Shown: one piece after another, positions 44,826 through 54,772 of the stretch | How positions within the stretch are numbered: the stretch's first letter is position 1 | How the letters are laid out: each line of letters starts with the position of its first letter | NCBI RefSeq assembly: GCF_039693965.1 | Contig: NZ_CP155576.1 | Location: 372,001 to 436,000 of the forward strand | Direction of reading: 5' to 3' | Length of the DNA stretch: 64,000 nucleotides | Origin: Moraxella sp. K1664 | GTDB lineage: Bacteria; Pseudomonadota; Gammaproteobacteria; Pseudomonadales; Moraxellaceae | Notes under the pieces: model-generated | The model's input: only the letters and a program-made list of their open reading frames with translations | The model's database searches: none | What the model was told of the DNA's origin: nothing | Translations under genes and position numbers: made by a program

Positions 44826-44915
44826 TTGGTGCTTGTTGGTTAAGATAATCGTATAAATAAAACTTTTTAAAGCCAAAGATGTTATAGACTTCAACATATT
44901 GGACTTTTTTGCAGG
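44826..44915 (-). pseudogene. 3' remnant of a fifth small membrane protein copy
   Basis: About 90 bases match the 3' end of copies 1-4 (coding TCKKVQYVEVYNIFGFKKFYLYDYL) and then similarity stops abruptly at AGGTGGCTCG. The rest of the gene is missing, so this marks a recombination break between the small-gene array and the truncated RTX gene upstream. Confidence 0.8.
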
Positions 44916-45042
44916 TGGCTCGTAGGTTAGGTTTCGTTGTCTCAACAAACGATTGACGACAGATATCATAACACAACCACCATACAACTTATAATAATTA
45001 TTAGTATCATTCAAATAAACAAAATGTATGGGTGATTTTTAT

Positions 45043-46926
45043 TTAACTTCTGAGAGTAGATTGGAAAACGATATTTTTTCTATACATTTGTGGCAACGCC
45101 TTCCCACCAAACATCATCACACCCTTACCATCAGCATCAAAGATGGTGTCGTGGTCGGAGATGTGGTAGGTGTCGTAGCCTTGACCGCCTTCTAGGTAAT
45201 CGTTACCTTTGCCACCGATTATAATGTCATGACCTGCACCACCGAATAGGAAGTTGTTGTTATCGCCTGTATCTTTGGCTTTGATGGTGTCATGACCAGT
45301 GCCACCGAAGATCACTTGGGTGTTGTCATTATAAGTATCAATATTGCCATGATGTCCATCTAGGCTGGTTTCATTAACACTGATGTTTTCAGCCAAATCT
45401 TGATAGTTGTATTTATTTTGGATAAACTTCCCTGTCATTTTATCCATCATGACCGACATCATCTCGGCTCGTTTTTCTAGGTAGATTGGTGTTAGACCAT
45501 TAGGATTGGTTTTGGCATGATACAGGTCAAGCTCGCCATTTGGGTTGTGTTTGGTGTGGTCAATATCCATTAGGATAAATGGATTGAGATTGACAAGGGC
45601 GTAGCGGTAGGCAAGAGCGGTTTCATCATCACCTTGGCTTAGGGTAAATAGTTCTTCTGTATCTTCCAAGCCTTGTAAGATGTTCAATAACTTACCGCGA
45701 TATTCCTTAAATAACGGATAACTACCCTCCATGTGTCTAATGAGCTCTTCTGCACCTGTGATGTTCTCGGCATCATCCTTGCCTGATACTGCCTTATAGA
45801 GCTTTTTATAAGATTTTAAAGCTTTGTCAAAATCCATGCTCTTATAGTCATCAGAGCCAAATAAGATGGCGGTATCTTCTGTGATGACAGATTGACCCTG
45901 TTCATTGACAAAGTTACCCAATATCATGGTGTTAAAAGCAATGACGGCGTTAAGCTCGGTGCCTGTTAGGTGTTGGAAGATGGTGGAGTAGGCAGTATCT
46001 GTAAAGTTGATGAAACTCTCCATTTCGTAGAGTTCTTTGCCAAAAACTTTCTCAAATCCTGTTGTAAATATTAGCTCACCAAAAGCATAACCAACTTTAT
46101 AACTAACATCTGTCAAGACACCCGTAATAAATCCACGAGATAAAACACCCAATACACCTTTGGCTGATAAAGCAGGAACTTTTTGAGCCAAATCCTCAAG
46201 ATATTTTAACCCATCAGATTTTATAATATTACTTAAGCTAATTAACCCTGCTTCTGCACCATAGACCGCCCCCGCCGTACCCTTAACAAAAGAATCTCCT
46301 GCAAATTTTGGTATTAAATTCATCACATCTTTTAGATAGTCTTGTTGACTACTTTCATCTTTGGGTAACTTCTCATCAATGGTACTATAAATAAGTTTGA
46401 TATAATCATTGTATTTAAACAAGTTATCCATGCTATCATTAAAAAGTTTGCCATAACCTTGACCAACAAGTTTATCAAGTGTAGTCGTTAGGTCGTCTTG
46501 TTTGACATTGATATTAATGCCTTTGCTGTCAGCAAGTAGTTGCACTTCTGTTTTAAAATTAGCAACAACCTCTTTGAAATGTGCATTCATTTCTTTAAAA
46601 TTAGAGTGTTTAGACAGATTGGAATTCTGAAAAGCATTCAGATGGGCTTGCAGTTGATCTGCTTTAATCGCCAGCATTTCAATTTGAATAATATCAGGAT
46701 ACCGATATTTAGTGTTTTCCACCATATTGGTATCACTCAAATACTTTAAAGAAGTTTCAAATGCAACTTGAGAAATTATCTTTGAAAAATTGCTAGAAGC
46801 AACCTCCCAAAGTGTTTCATAATAATTGTTATCATCATCGGTGATAGAGCCAAAGGAATGTTTTTCAAGAATTTTTCTTACTTCTTCAATATAGAAAGAA
46901 TCAGCTAGACCAGTTAAATTACTCAT
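45043..46926 (-). CDS. RTX-type protein, C-terminally truncated, cassette 3
   Basis: A 627-residue product. Residues 1 to about 310 are a unique N-terminal region with coiled-coil-like helices and a glycine-rich amphipathic stretch (AKGVLGVLSRGFITGVLTDV). From YSTIFQHLTGTELN onward the sequence is the same as in the RTX gene at 48080, including IFGGTGHDTIKAKD and GGAGHDIIIGGKGNDYLEGG. The frame ends shortly after DTIFDADGKGVMMFGG, lacking the long RTX region and secretion signal of the gene at 39389. It may be a silent donor cassette rather than a working gene. It starts 12 bases after the membrane-protein gene upstream. Confidence 0.8.
   Translation of the reverse strand: MSNLTGLADSFYIEEVRKILEKHSFGSITDDDNNYYETLWEVASSNFSKIISQVAFETSLKYLSDTNMVENTKYRYPDIIQIEMLAIKADQLQAHLNAFQNSNLSKHSNFKEMNAHFKEVVANFKTEVQLLADSKGININVKQDDLTTTLDKLVGQGYGKLFNDSMDNLFKYNDYIKLIYSTIDEKLPKDESSQQDYLKDVMNLIPKFAGDSFVKGTAGAVYGAEAGLISLSNIIKSDGLKYLEDLAQKVPALSAKGVLGVLSRGFITGVLTDVSYKVGYAFGELIFTTGFEKVFGKELYEMESFINFTDTAYSTIFQHLTGTELNAVIAFNTMILGNFVNEQGQSVITEDTAILFGSDDYKSMDFDKALKSYKKLYKAVSGKDDAENITGAEELIRHMEGSYPLFKEYRGKLLNILQGLEDTEELFTLSQGDDETALAYRYALVNLNPFILMDIDHTKHNPNGELDLYHAKTNPNGLTPIYLEKRAEMMSVMMDKMTGKFIQNKYNYQDLAENISVNETSLDGHHGNIDTYNDNTQVIFGGTGHDTIKAKDTGDNNNFLFGGAGHDIIIGGKGNDYLEGGQGYDTYHISDHDTIFDADGKGVMMFGGKALPQMYRKNIVFQSTLRS
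45128..45990. repeat. 863-bp duplicated block shared by two RTX cassettes (copy 1)
   Basis: Positions 45128-45990 match 48237-49099 with a constant offset of 3109 and no gap; the encoded residues are the same throughout by eye. Similarity stops sharply on both sides. Confidence 0.92.
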
Positions 46927-46938
46927 AAAAATACCTCG

Positions 46939-47964
46939 TTAGGTTGGTTGAAAGAACTGTTTGATAAAATTAATAATATTTAAAATAAGTTTTTTACTCA
47001 TTTTAAGCCATGAAATAAGTATAAGAACACTAATGACAGCAAACACAAAACAAAAATTCAAATAAAAGCTATCAATCCATATCACTATATTCATGGACAT
47101 TCTAGCAGAAATTTCCAAGCTTTGAATTAGCAAAATAGTGCCAACAATCATTAGAACACAAAAAAACGCCAAAAACGAAACCCATAAATAAGATTTTAAC
47201 AAATCGCATAAATTTCGGTATTCTTCTTTTACCTTAAACCGATTTATTCCACTCCAACCAATTGATCTATATAATAACATGTGTATCGATATAAAAATTA
47301 ATGGAGCATTAATAAATCTAAAAAAATGAAATAAAAGGGCTGATTTGCCAAATTCAGAATCCAAAAATTCGGTTTCCGATTCATACATTGTATGCAAAAT
47401 CTTGTCGCTTGACAACCCAATATCTAAGTCAAACAACTTCCTATCCACATTCAATGGTGGTAAATTGGTATTCCCTCTCACCCACTCCACAATCCCCATC
47501 ACCCAATCAGGTTGCCACACCAGTGTCAAATCCTTAACCCATGCTGAGATAAAAAACACTTCAAATAAAAAGTATGACCCCAAAAACACCAATGCCCACC
47601 GTTGGATGGGTCGCATTGCAAGCTGTCCTGTTTCATTGAGATAAGCAACGACTTCTTGACGGTCGTCATCGTCTAGTTCATTTAGATGGGCATTGAGTTC
47701 TTGCTCTCGTTTGGCGGTGTGGGTTTTTGAAAAGAAAAGCTTAAACCAAAAGGGACAAAGTGCCATCATGGTACAGATAAATAGATAAAAGACAAAATTA
47801 AAGAACAGATTTTGTTGTAAGCTAAATCCTTGTAATTCAAAGCCTAAAAAGATAAACCCAACAAAGAACCAAAAACAGATGATAAGAGCATAATAAAACA
47901 GATTGTCTTCATACAGACGATTAGAGACAAGCCAGTCAGCAATGGTGTCGGTGTGGTGGGGCAT
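46939..47964 (-). CDS. Multi-pass membrane protein paired with RTX cassette 3
   Basis: A 341-residue protein with about five or six hydrophobic segments (for example IICFWFFVGFIFLGF, VFLGSYFLFEVFFISAW, FLAFFCVLMIVGTILLI, VFAVISVLILISW) and a charged loop (KREQELNAHLNELDDDDRQE). It is paralogous to the gene at 49991 (shared DWxxSNRLYE, LxWQPDWVxxIxEWV). I recognise no named family. Its fixed position before each RTX cassette suggests a partner, such as an immunity or export helper. That role is inference. Confidence 0.75.
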   Translation of the reverse strand: MPHHTDTIADWLVSNRLYEDNLFYYALIICFWFFVGFIFLGFELQGFSLQQNLFFNFVFYLFICTMMALCPFWFKLFFSKTHTAKREQELNAHLNELDDDDRQEVVAYLNETGQLAMRPIQRWALVFLGSYFLFEVFFISAWVKDLTLVWQPDWVMGIVEWVRGNTNLPPLNVDRKLFDLDIGLSSDKILHTMYESETEFLDSEFGKSALLFHFFRFINAPLIFISIHMLLYRSIGWSGINRFKVKEEYRNLCDLLKSYLWVSFLAFFCVLMIVGTILLIQSLEISARMSMNIVIWIDSFYLNFCFVFAVISVLILISWLKMSKKLILNIINFIKQFFQPT

Positions 47965-48088
47965 GGGGTGTCATCCATGATAAGTTTGATAAAATATAGG
48001 GATTGTTTAGAGTGATTATGATAGCATTATGTAAATGAGATTGGTACTTATTTTTACGTTGGTTTACAAAATATCATGGTTAGGCAAT
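47957..48088. repeat. 132-bp leader repeat, copy 1
   Basis: Identical to 50988-51119 (offset 3031). On the minus strand it is the leader of the membrane-protein gene and includes its first codons. Its far end (ATTGCCTAA) supplies the final codons and stop of RTX cassette 2, so that gene is cut exactly where the repeat begins. Confidence 0.92.
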
Positions 48089-49987
48089 ATTTTGGTAGAC
48101 TAAGTCATTGACTTCTCTGATGGCAGTATATAGCACATTGCCTGCACTGTCTTTGGCTTCCCATATGCCTGATGAGCCTTGTTTTAGGATAAAGTCTGTG
48201 GGTAGGGGTTTGCCATCAAAGAGAATACGTCCTTTGCCATCAGCATCAAAGATGGTGTCGTGGTCGGAGATGTGGTAGGTGTCGTAGCCTTGACCGCCTT
48301 CTAGGTAATCGTTACCTTTGCCACCGATTATAATGTCATGACCTGCACCACCGAATAGGAAGTTGTTGTTATCGCCTGTATCTTTGGCTTTGATGGTGTC
48401 ATGACCAGTGCCACCGAAGATCACTTGGGTGTTGTCATTATAAGTATCAATATTGCCATGATGTCCATCTAGGCTGGTTTCATTAACACTGATGTTTTCA
48501 GCCAAATCTTGATAGTTGTATTTATTTTGGATAAACTTCCCTGTCATTTTATCCATCATGACCGACATCATCTCGGCTCGTTTTTCTAGGTAGATTGGTG
48601 TTAGACCATTAGGATTGGTTTTGGCATGATACAGGTCAAGCTCGCCATTTGGGTTGTGTTTGGTGTGGTCAATATCCATTAGGATAAATGGATTGAGATT
48701 GACAAGGGCGTAGCGGTAGGCAAGAGCGGTTTCATCATCACCTTGGCTTAGGGTAAATAGTTCTTCTGTATCTTCCAAGCCTTGTAAGATGTTCAATAAC
48801 TTACCGCGATATTCCTTAAATAACGGATAACTACCCTCCATGTGTCTAATGAGCTCTTCTGCACCTGTGATGTTCTCGGCATCATCCTTGCCTGATACTG
48901 CCTTATAGAGCTTTTTATAAGATTTTAAAGCTTTGTCAAAATCCATGCTCTTATAGTCATCAGAGCCAAATAAGATGGCGGTATCTTCTGTGATGACAGA
49001 TTGACCCTGTTCATTGACAAAGTTACCCAATATCATGGTGTTAAAAGCAATGACGGCGTTAAGCTCGGTGCCTGTTAGGTGTTGGAAGATGGTGGAGTAC
49101 AGAGCCTCAAATTCGTCGGCGTAGATTTCGTAGGCGGTTTGACCATCGTAGAGATATTCAAACACATCATTCCAAATCCACTCACCAACTGCATAACCAG
49201 CCTTATAGGACATATCTGTCAAGATGCCCGTAAGCACGCCACGAGCGGCAATACTAACCAAATTTTTGGCACTTAGTACAGGTATTTTTGATAAAAGCCC
49301 AGAATCCAACCCATTGTTGATAAATCTGTCAGCAGGTCCAGCCAGTTGAGAACTATAGGTTATCCAATTCATAATGTAGTTGCTGACATTTTCGCTATCA
49401 GCAGTATTTACATCTTGAACTGACATTCTGACAAATTCTGTATAATTAAAAATTTTTCCCAATAAATCAAAAACATTTGCACTAACTTCTGTATGACCAA
49501 GTACTTTGTCAAAAATTGCCTTTGGGTCATCCGTTGGATTAATCCCTAAGTCTGGATAAGTTTTAGCTATATTCTTAATGCCATCATTAATGACTGACAG
49601 AGATTTTATGACTTCATTTTTTTGAGCCATTAACAGTTTCTTGCTTTCACCAAAATTTTTTTCTAATTGGCTGTTTATTTCTTGCAACATATGAATCTTA
49701 CTCCATTTGTCGGTTGCAAGTTGTATGGCTCTATCGTAGCCATTTGGTAAATTTCTGGCAAATTTCTCCAAATCAAGATTTGCTTTTGCAGCATAGAATA
49801 ATATACCCTCTCCAATGGCAGCAAAAGTAATTTTGGGTAACTGACTGGCAAGTATTGCAGCTTGCTCATCAGCTGTGGATTTTCCATCATTAAGCTCTGA
49901 ACCAACCGTTCTATTGGCAACAGAGCTACGAAAAGCATCCAATAAATAGGAAGCAAAACCACCTTTTTGTTCAATAGCATTACTCAT
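48080..49987 (-). CDS. RTX-type protein, C-terminally truncated, cassette 2
   Basis: A 635-residue product. The N-terminal 310 residues are unique in the window (SLNDGK-type hydrophilic start, later AKNLVSIAARGVLTGILTDM, an amphipathic glycine-containing stretch). From YSTIFQHLTG onward it is the same as cassette 3, and its last 50 codons match the long RTX gene (GSSGIWEAKDSAGNVLYTAI). It then ends in VYQNIA, coded by the leader repeat of the next module. It lacks the RTX region and secretion signal. The start is 3 bases after the stop of the upstream membrane-protein gene, indicating coupled translation. Confidence 0.8.
   Translation of the reverse strand: MSNAIEQKGGFASYLLDAFRSSVANRTVGSELNDGKSTADEQAAILASQLPKITFAAIGEGILFYAAKANLDLEKFARNLPNGYDRAIQLATDKWSKIHMLQEINSQLEKNFGESKKLLMAQKNEVIKSLSVINDGIKNIAKTYPDLGINPTDDPKAIFDKVLGHTEVSANVFDLLGKIFNYTEFVRMSVQDVNTADSENVSNYIMNWITYSSQLAGPADRFINNGLDSGLLSKIPVLSAKNLVSIAARGVLTGILTDMSYKAGYAVGEWIWNDVFEYLYDGQTAYEIYADEFEALYSTIFQHLTGTELNAVIAFNTMILGNFVNEQGQSVITEDTAILFGSDDYKSMDFDKALKSYKKLYKAVSGKDDAENITGAEELIRHMEGSYPLFKEYRGKLLNILQGLEDTEELFTLSQGDDETALAYRYALVNLNPFILMDIDHTKHNPNGELDLYHAKTNPNGLTPIYLEKRAEMMSVMMDKMTGKFIQNKYNYQDLAENISVNETSLDGHHGNIDTYNDNTQVIFGGTGHDTIKAKDTGDNNNFLFGGAGHDIIIGGKGNDYLEGGQGYDTYHISDHDTIFDADGKGRILFDGKPLPTDFILKQGSSGIWEAKDSAGNVLYTAIREVNDLVYQNIA
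48237..49099. repeat. 863-bp duplicated block shared by two RTX cassettes (copy 2)
   Basis: Partner of 45128-45990; see that entry for the comparison. The flanking sequences on both sides are unrelated. Confidence 0.92.
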
Positions 49988-49990
49988 GAA

Positions 49991-50995
49991 TTAACTCCTA
50001 AATAGATTAATAAAAGGACGAAATATTAAACACAACCACCTGTACGAAATATGCAAACCAAACACATAACACAGATAAAAAAGATTCCAACCAAAAACAT
50101 CAAGCCAACCTAGTTTTCCTGAGATAATGGGCAAGATTCTCATATCAAAATTCATACCTACTATGATAGCCAATATGCCAAGTAACATTACAAAATTCAT
50201 AAATAACACCAATGAAGAAACCCAAATAAATCCCCAGACTTCAGAACTGGCACGACGCATTAAGTGATCGCCACTTATCCAACCAAACATTTTCCAAAAT
50301 ACCAGACACAAGGAATATATGACAGGCACAAAAGAAATCAGCTTGATAAAGCTCATAAACATTGCTGACTTACCAAGTTCGGAATTTAAAAAAAGCTTAC
50401 CATCTTGGTAATAATCATATAACAAGTTACTTTTTGTAATGAATGCATTAAAAGAAAAGAAACTACCTCCATTTGCGGATACAGACACCACTGTTGAATT
50501 AGACTTTACCCACTCTATGATAGCAAGCACCCAATCAGGTTGCCATATCAGTGTCATATCCTTTATCCAAGCAGACACAACAAACAGCTCAAACAAGGCA
50601 TAACAGCCAACAAATAGCAATGCATAGCGTTGTTTGTTGGTGGGTAGGGTATGACCTTGCTCTTGTATCAAATCGCAGACAATTTCTTTTTCTTCATCGG
50701 TTAGCTTTTCTTCTATTTCTCGCTCTAAGGTATCTAGGTATCTTTTATATTTGTTGGCTTCATAGGTGTTACAAAATATGATGAGACTGGTTATCATCAG
50801 TAGGCACACAGTCAAATACCAAACAAAATTAAGCAATAGATTTTGGGTAGAGCTAAAACTGCCTATCTCAAAACCCAGACTAACGAAACCTACTATTACC
50901 CAAAAAATAATAATCAAGGTATAATAAAAAATATGAACTTCATATAAACGATTGGACATAATCCAATCTTTGATGGTGTCGTGAGAGTGGGGCAT
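49991..50995 (-). CDS. Multi-pass membrane protein paired with RTX cassette 2
   Basis: A 334-residue paralogue of the protein at 46939 with the same helix layout (IIIFWVIVGFVSLGFEIGSF, LLFVGCYALFELFVVSAW, FVMLLGILAIIVGM) and the same charged cytoplasmic-looking loop (REIEEKLTDEEKEIVCDLIQEQG). The two are clearly related but diverged in the middle (residues about 170-230), unlike the adjacent leader, which is identical. No known family recognised. The stop is 3 bases before the RTX start. Confidence 0.75.
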   Translation of the reverse strand: MPHSHDTIKDWIMSNRLYEVHIFYYTLIIIFWVIVGFVSLGFEIGSFSSTQNLLLNFVWYLTVCLLMITSLIIFCNTYEANKYKRYLDTLEREIEEKLTDEEKEIVCDLIQEQGHTLPTNKQRYALLFVGCYALFELFVVSAWIKDMTLIWQPDWVLAIIEWVKSNSTVVSVSANGGSFFSFNAFITKSNLLYDYYQDGKLFLNSELGKSAMFMSFIKLISFVPVIYSLCLVFWKMFGWISGDHLMRRASSEVWGFIWVSSLVLFMNFVMLLGILAIIVGMNFDMRILPIISGKLGWLDVFGWNLFYLCYVFGLHISYRWLCLIFRPFINLFRS

Positions 50996-51119
50996 GGGGT
51001 GTCATCCATGATAAGTTTGATAAAATATAGGGATTGTTTAGAGTGATTATGATAGCATTATGTAAATGAGATTGGTACTTATTTTTACGTTGGTTTACAA
51101 AATATCATGGTTAGGCAAT
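50988..51119. repeat. 132-bp leader repeat, copy 2
   Basis: Identical to 47957-48088. It marks the upstream border of the RTX cassette array and presumably carries the promoter of the first module; I cannot place the -35/-10 boxes with confidence. Confidence 0.9.
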
Positions 51120-51384
51120 GTTTACAAGCCATCGATGTCTACGGTGTCGCTTTTATCAAAACACCTTTAAATACATGCATATTTTTAAATTGATGTCGGT
51201 GATTCTGTGTTATAATAAAACGAGAACTTCATCCAAGCCGTGCTTACAAGTCAGCTTTTGTGTCCAGCCATTAAATACATCAATTCCGATAATTATTGTC
51301 ACACTCATAACACCGCTTTAATGTTTAGCATCTACTCATCATTTACCAACCCAACCACACCCATCCTGCCAAAGGCACGACCCC
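51120..51384. other. Spacer between the RTX array and pdxB
   Basis: No gene or clear repeat is seen. It holds the pdxB promoter region; AAAGG about 11 bases before the ATG at 51385 is the likely ribosome-binding site. Confidence 0.5.
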
Positions 51385-52449
51385 ATGACAACCATTTTAG
51401 CCGATGAAAACATCGCCCATTTGGACGATTATTTTTGCCATGATAATACCACGCTTATCAAATTAAAAGGGCGTGAGATTGACCAATCCGCCATTGACAG
51501 GCATAATCCAACCGCCCTACTCATTCGCTCGGTAACGCCCATCAATGCCGACGCCATTGCCAATCCTAATAATATTAAATTTATCGGCTCGGCAACGATT
51601 GGTACAGACCATGTGGATAATGATTTTATCCAAAAACACCATATCCATTTTGCCAATGCCAAAGGGTCAAGCAAACATTCGGTTGCCCAATACGTCATTA
51701 CCGCCCTTTTAAGAAAATTTCCCAATTTAATCCATAAAAAAATCACGCTGGGCATTATTGGCTTGGGTAATATCGGAGCAACGCTTGCCAAATACGCCAA
51801 AGACTTAAATTGGGAGATTTTGGGATATGACCCTTATTTGCCAACATCGGACATTAATAATGCAAGTTTTAATGAATTATTGGCAAATAGCGATATTATC
51901 TCTATTCATACGCCATTAACAAAAACGGGTGATTATCCCACTTATCAATTATTTAATCATTCTGTTTTTAAACAATTAAAAAACAACGCCATTTTAATCA
52001 ATACCGCTCGGGGCGAGATTATCAATCAAGATGATTTATTATGGGCAATGACTAATAAAAATCTGAATGTAATACTAGACGTATTTCCTTTTGAGCCAAC
52101 CATTGATAAGGCACTGCTTGATAACCTTGCCCTTGCCACGCCCCACATCGCAGGCTATACCTTAGACGGTAAGTTGCGTGGGACAGAAATGATTTATCAG
52201 GCGTTTTGTGAGTATTTTAATTTGCCTATTTTACAAAATATGGATAAGTTATTACCGCCCAATCATTACCATTGGCAAACATTAAAAAATGAATTATTAA
52301 AAGGCAATACCGATATCTTAAAAAGCTATTATGACATTTTAAAAGATGACAATGAGTTACGCCACATTTGCACCGATAACGTACATGGGGCGGATTTTGA
52401 TAAATTAAGAAAAAACTATGACTTAAAAAGAGAATGGCTTTATGACTAA
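51385..52449 (+). CDS. pdxB: Erythronate-4-phosphate dehydrogenase
   Basis: A 354-residue D-2-hydroxyacid dehydrogenase fold with NAD site LGIIGLGNIGATLAKYA and the catalytic residues in INTARGEIIN, VFPFEP and TPHIAGYTLDGK. The opening ILADENIAHLDDYF and the C-terminal PdxB-specific domain identify it as the second step of the DXP-dependent pyridoxal phosphate pathway. The last codons overlap the start of epmA. Confidence 0.95.
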   Translation: MTTILADENIAHLDDYFCHDNTTLIKLKGREIDQSAIDRHNPTALLIRSVTPINADAIANPNNIKFIGSATIGTDHVDNDFIQKHHIHFANAKGSSKHSVAQYVITALLRKFPNLIHKKITLGIIGLGNIGATLAKYAKDLNWEILGYDPYLPTSDINNASFNELLANSDIISIHTPLTKTGDYPTYQLFNHSVFKQLKNNAILINTARGEIINQDDLLWAMTNKNLNVILDVFPFEPTIDKALLDNLALATPHIAGYTLDGKLRGTEMIYQAFCEYFNLPILQNMDKLLPPNHYHWQTLKNELLKGNTDILKSYYDILKDDNELRHICTDNVHGADFDKLRKNYDLKREWLYD

Positions 52450-53410
52450 TACCGATTACCGCCCAAGCATGACCTTAGATTTGGCAATGAGTAAAGCTGA
52501 GATGATTGGCGATATTCGTCAGTTTTTTAAAAATCGGGACGTATTAGAGATTACCACACCCATACTATCCAATCATGGCAATACCGATATTTTTATAGAA
52601 AGCGTGAGCGTTAATTTTAAACAAGCTGGCAAATTAAAAACAGGCTATCTACACACATCGCCAGAATTTGCCATGAAAAGAGTATTGGCGGATTATCAAA
52701 TACCGATTTATCAAATTTGTCAGGTGTTTCGTGATAATGAAAAAGGGCATAAGCATAATATAGAATTTACCATGTTAGAATGGTATCGTCCGCATTTTAG
52801 TTTGGACGATTTGGCAAATGAATTAAATGCTCTCATCGGCGTGGCACTGCATAAAAATCTGCCCTTTAAAACCTATCGCTACACCCAAGCCTTTATGGAT
52901 ATGCTCGGCATTCACCCCTTTTCTGCCGACATTGAGACATTACAACAAACGGCATTAAAGCAGGGCATTAACCTAGATATGGGCGATGATAAGCAAGGTT
53001 GGCTGGATTTGTTATTTAGTCATGTGATAGAGCCGACTTTGGGATTTGATTTGCCGACACTCATCACCGATTATCCTGTGGCGACTGCGTCTTTGGCAAA
53101 AGTGGCGACAGACGTGGACGGACATGCCGTTGCCAAACGCTTTGAGCTATATATCAACGGCATAGAGATTGCCAATGCTTATGATGAGCTTGCCAGTGGC
53201 GATGAGCTGTATCGGCGATTTACGCAGGATAATATTGAGCGGGCAAAACTAGGCTTGCCAACCATGCCGATTGATACAAACCTAATCCGTGCGTGCGATG
53301 ACTTACCGCCATGCAGTGGCATTGCGTTGGGGCTTGACCGTCTGTTTATGGTGCGTGAGAGACTGACTGACATCAGCGGGGCGGTGATAATGATGACGGA
53401 TAGGGCATGA
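52442..53410 (+). CDS. epmA: Elongation factor P--(R)-beta-lysine ligase
   Basis: A 322-residue class II lysyl-tRNA-synthetase-like catalytic domain without the anticodon-binding domain. Motif 2 region is QVFRDNEKGHKHNIEFTMLEWY and motif 3 is CSGIALGLDRLFMV. This is EpmA (PoxA/GenX), which attaches beta-lysine to elongation factor P. It overlaps pdxB by 8 bases, so the two are co-transcribed and coupled. EpmB and EF-P genes are not in the window. Confidence 0.95.
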   Translation: MTNTDYRPSMTLDLAMSKAEMIGDIRQFFKNRDVLEITTPILSNHGNTDIFIESVSVNFKQAGKLKTGYLHTSPEFAMKRVLADYQIPIYQICQVFRDNEKGHKHNIEFTMLEWYRPHFSLDDLANELNALIGVALHKNLPFKTYRYTQAFMDMLGIHPFSADIETLQQTALKQGINLDMGDDKQGWLDLLFSHVIEPTLGFDLPTLITDYPVATASLAKVATDVDGHAVAKRFELYINGIEIANAYDELASGDELYRRFTQDNIERAKLGLPTMPIDTNLIRACDDLPPCSGIALGLDRLFMVRERLTDISGAVIMMTDRA

Positions 53411-54187
53411 CTATTCATCCAAATCCCCCAACTCATCTATCTCCCCCAGCCACTTCGCCTGCTCTTTGGTGGGTTCAAACTGCTCCCACAAGTCAGGGCG
53501 ACGCTCTTTGGTGCGTTTGACTTGCTCTAAAAACCGCCATTTGGCAATGTTGGCATGATGACCTGAAAGCAGGACATCAGGGACTTTTTTATCCTTAAAA
53601 ATCAAAGGCTTGGTATAGTGGGGGCAGTCTAGTAGCCCATCGACAAAGCTGTCTTCTAGGGCGGACTTGTCATCATTCATCACGCTTGGCAGACGGCGAA
53701 TGATGCTATCCATCAGCACCATCGCTGGTAGCTCGCCCCCTGTCAGCACATAGTCGCCAATGGAAATCTCGCCATCGACATAGGCACTAAGTAGCCTTTC
53801 ATCAATGCCTTCATAACGCCCACAGAGCAGTATCATGCCATCAAGCTGGCTACATTCTACCACCGTCTTTTCATCTAGGGTCTTGCCCTGTGGCGACAGA
53901 TAGATGACAGGGCAGGTAGGATTATCCTTACCCACGCTCCCAAAATGCTCATCGGCTAAGGCTTTGGCGTGTAATATCGCCTGCTCCAACGGCTCGGCAA
54001 GCATGACCATGCCCGGCCCCCCGCCAAAGGGACGCTCGTCAATCCGCCGATAGTTGTCCGTGGTAAAATCTCTGGGGTTAATGGTGTGTATCACCACCTG
54101 CCCCCGCCCCACCGCACGTCCTGTAATGCCGTACTCTGTGGTCGCCCCGAACATCTCAGGCAAGATACTAATGACCGCAAAAAACAT
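53411..54187 (-). CDS. trmD: tRNA (guanine-37-N1)-methyltransferase
   Basis: A 258-residue SPOUT methyltransferase with [27 protein letters not shown] and [19 protein letters not shown], which form the trefoil-knot SAM site. TrmD methylates G37 next to the anticodon to prevent frameshifting. In many gammaproteobacteria it lies in rpsP-rimM-trmD-rplS; here it follows coaD with a 6-base gap. Its stop abuts the convergent epmA stop. Confidence 0.96.
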   Translation of the reverse strand: MFFAVISILPEMFGATTEYGITGRAVGRGQVVIHTINPRDFTTDNYRRIDERPFGGGPGMVMLAEPLEQAILHAKALADEHFGSVGKDNPTCPVIYLSPQGKTLDEKTVVECSQLDGMILLCGRYEGIDERLLSAYVDGEISIGDYVLTGGELPAMVLMDSIIRRLPSVMNDDKSALEDSFVDGLLDCPHYTKPLIFKDKKVPDVLLSGHHANIAKWRFLEQVKRTKERRPDLWEQFEPTKEQAKWLGEIDELGDLDE

Positions 54188-54193
54188 AACGCC

Positions 54194-54748
<555 letters not shown>

Positions 54749-54772
54749 TTATTTTAAATTTTTATAAAAAAG

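Noticed and set aside
43504..45014. Longer versions of the small membrane proteins beginning upstream with MLKSITSLALK.
   Set aside because: The extra residues are the out-of-frame tail of the preceding copy; all copies share the ATG at MTNETFGR.
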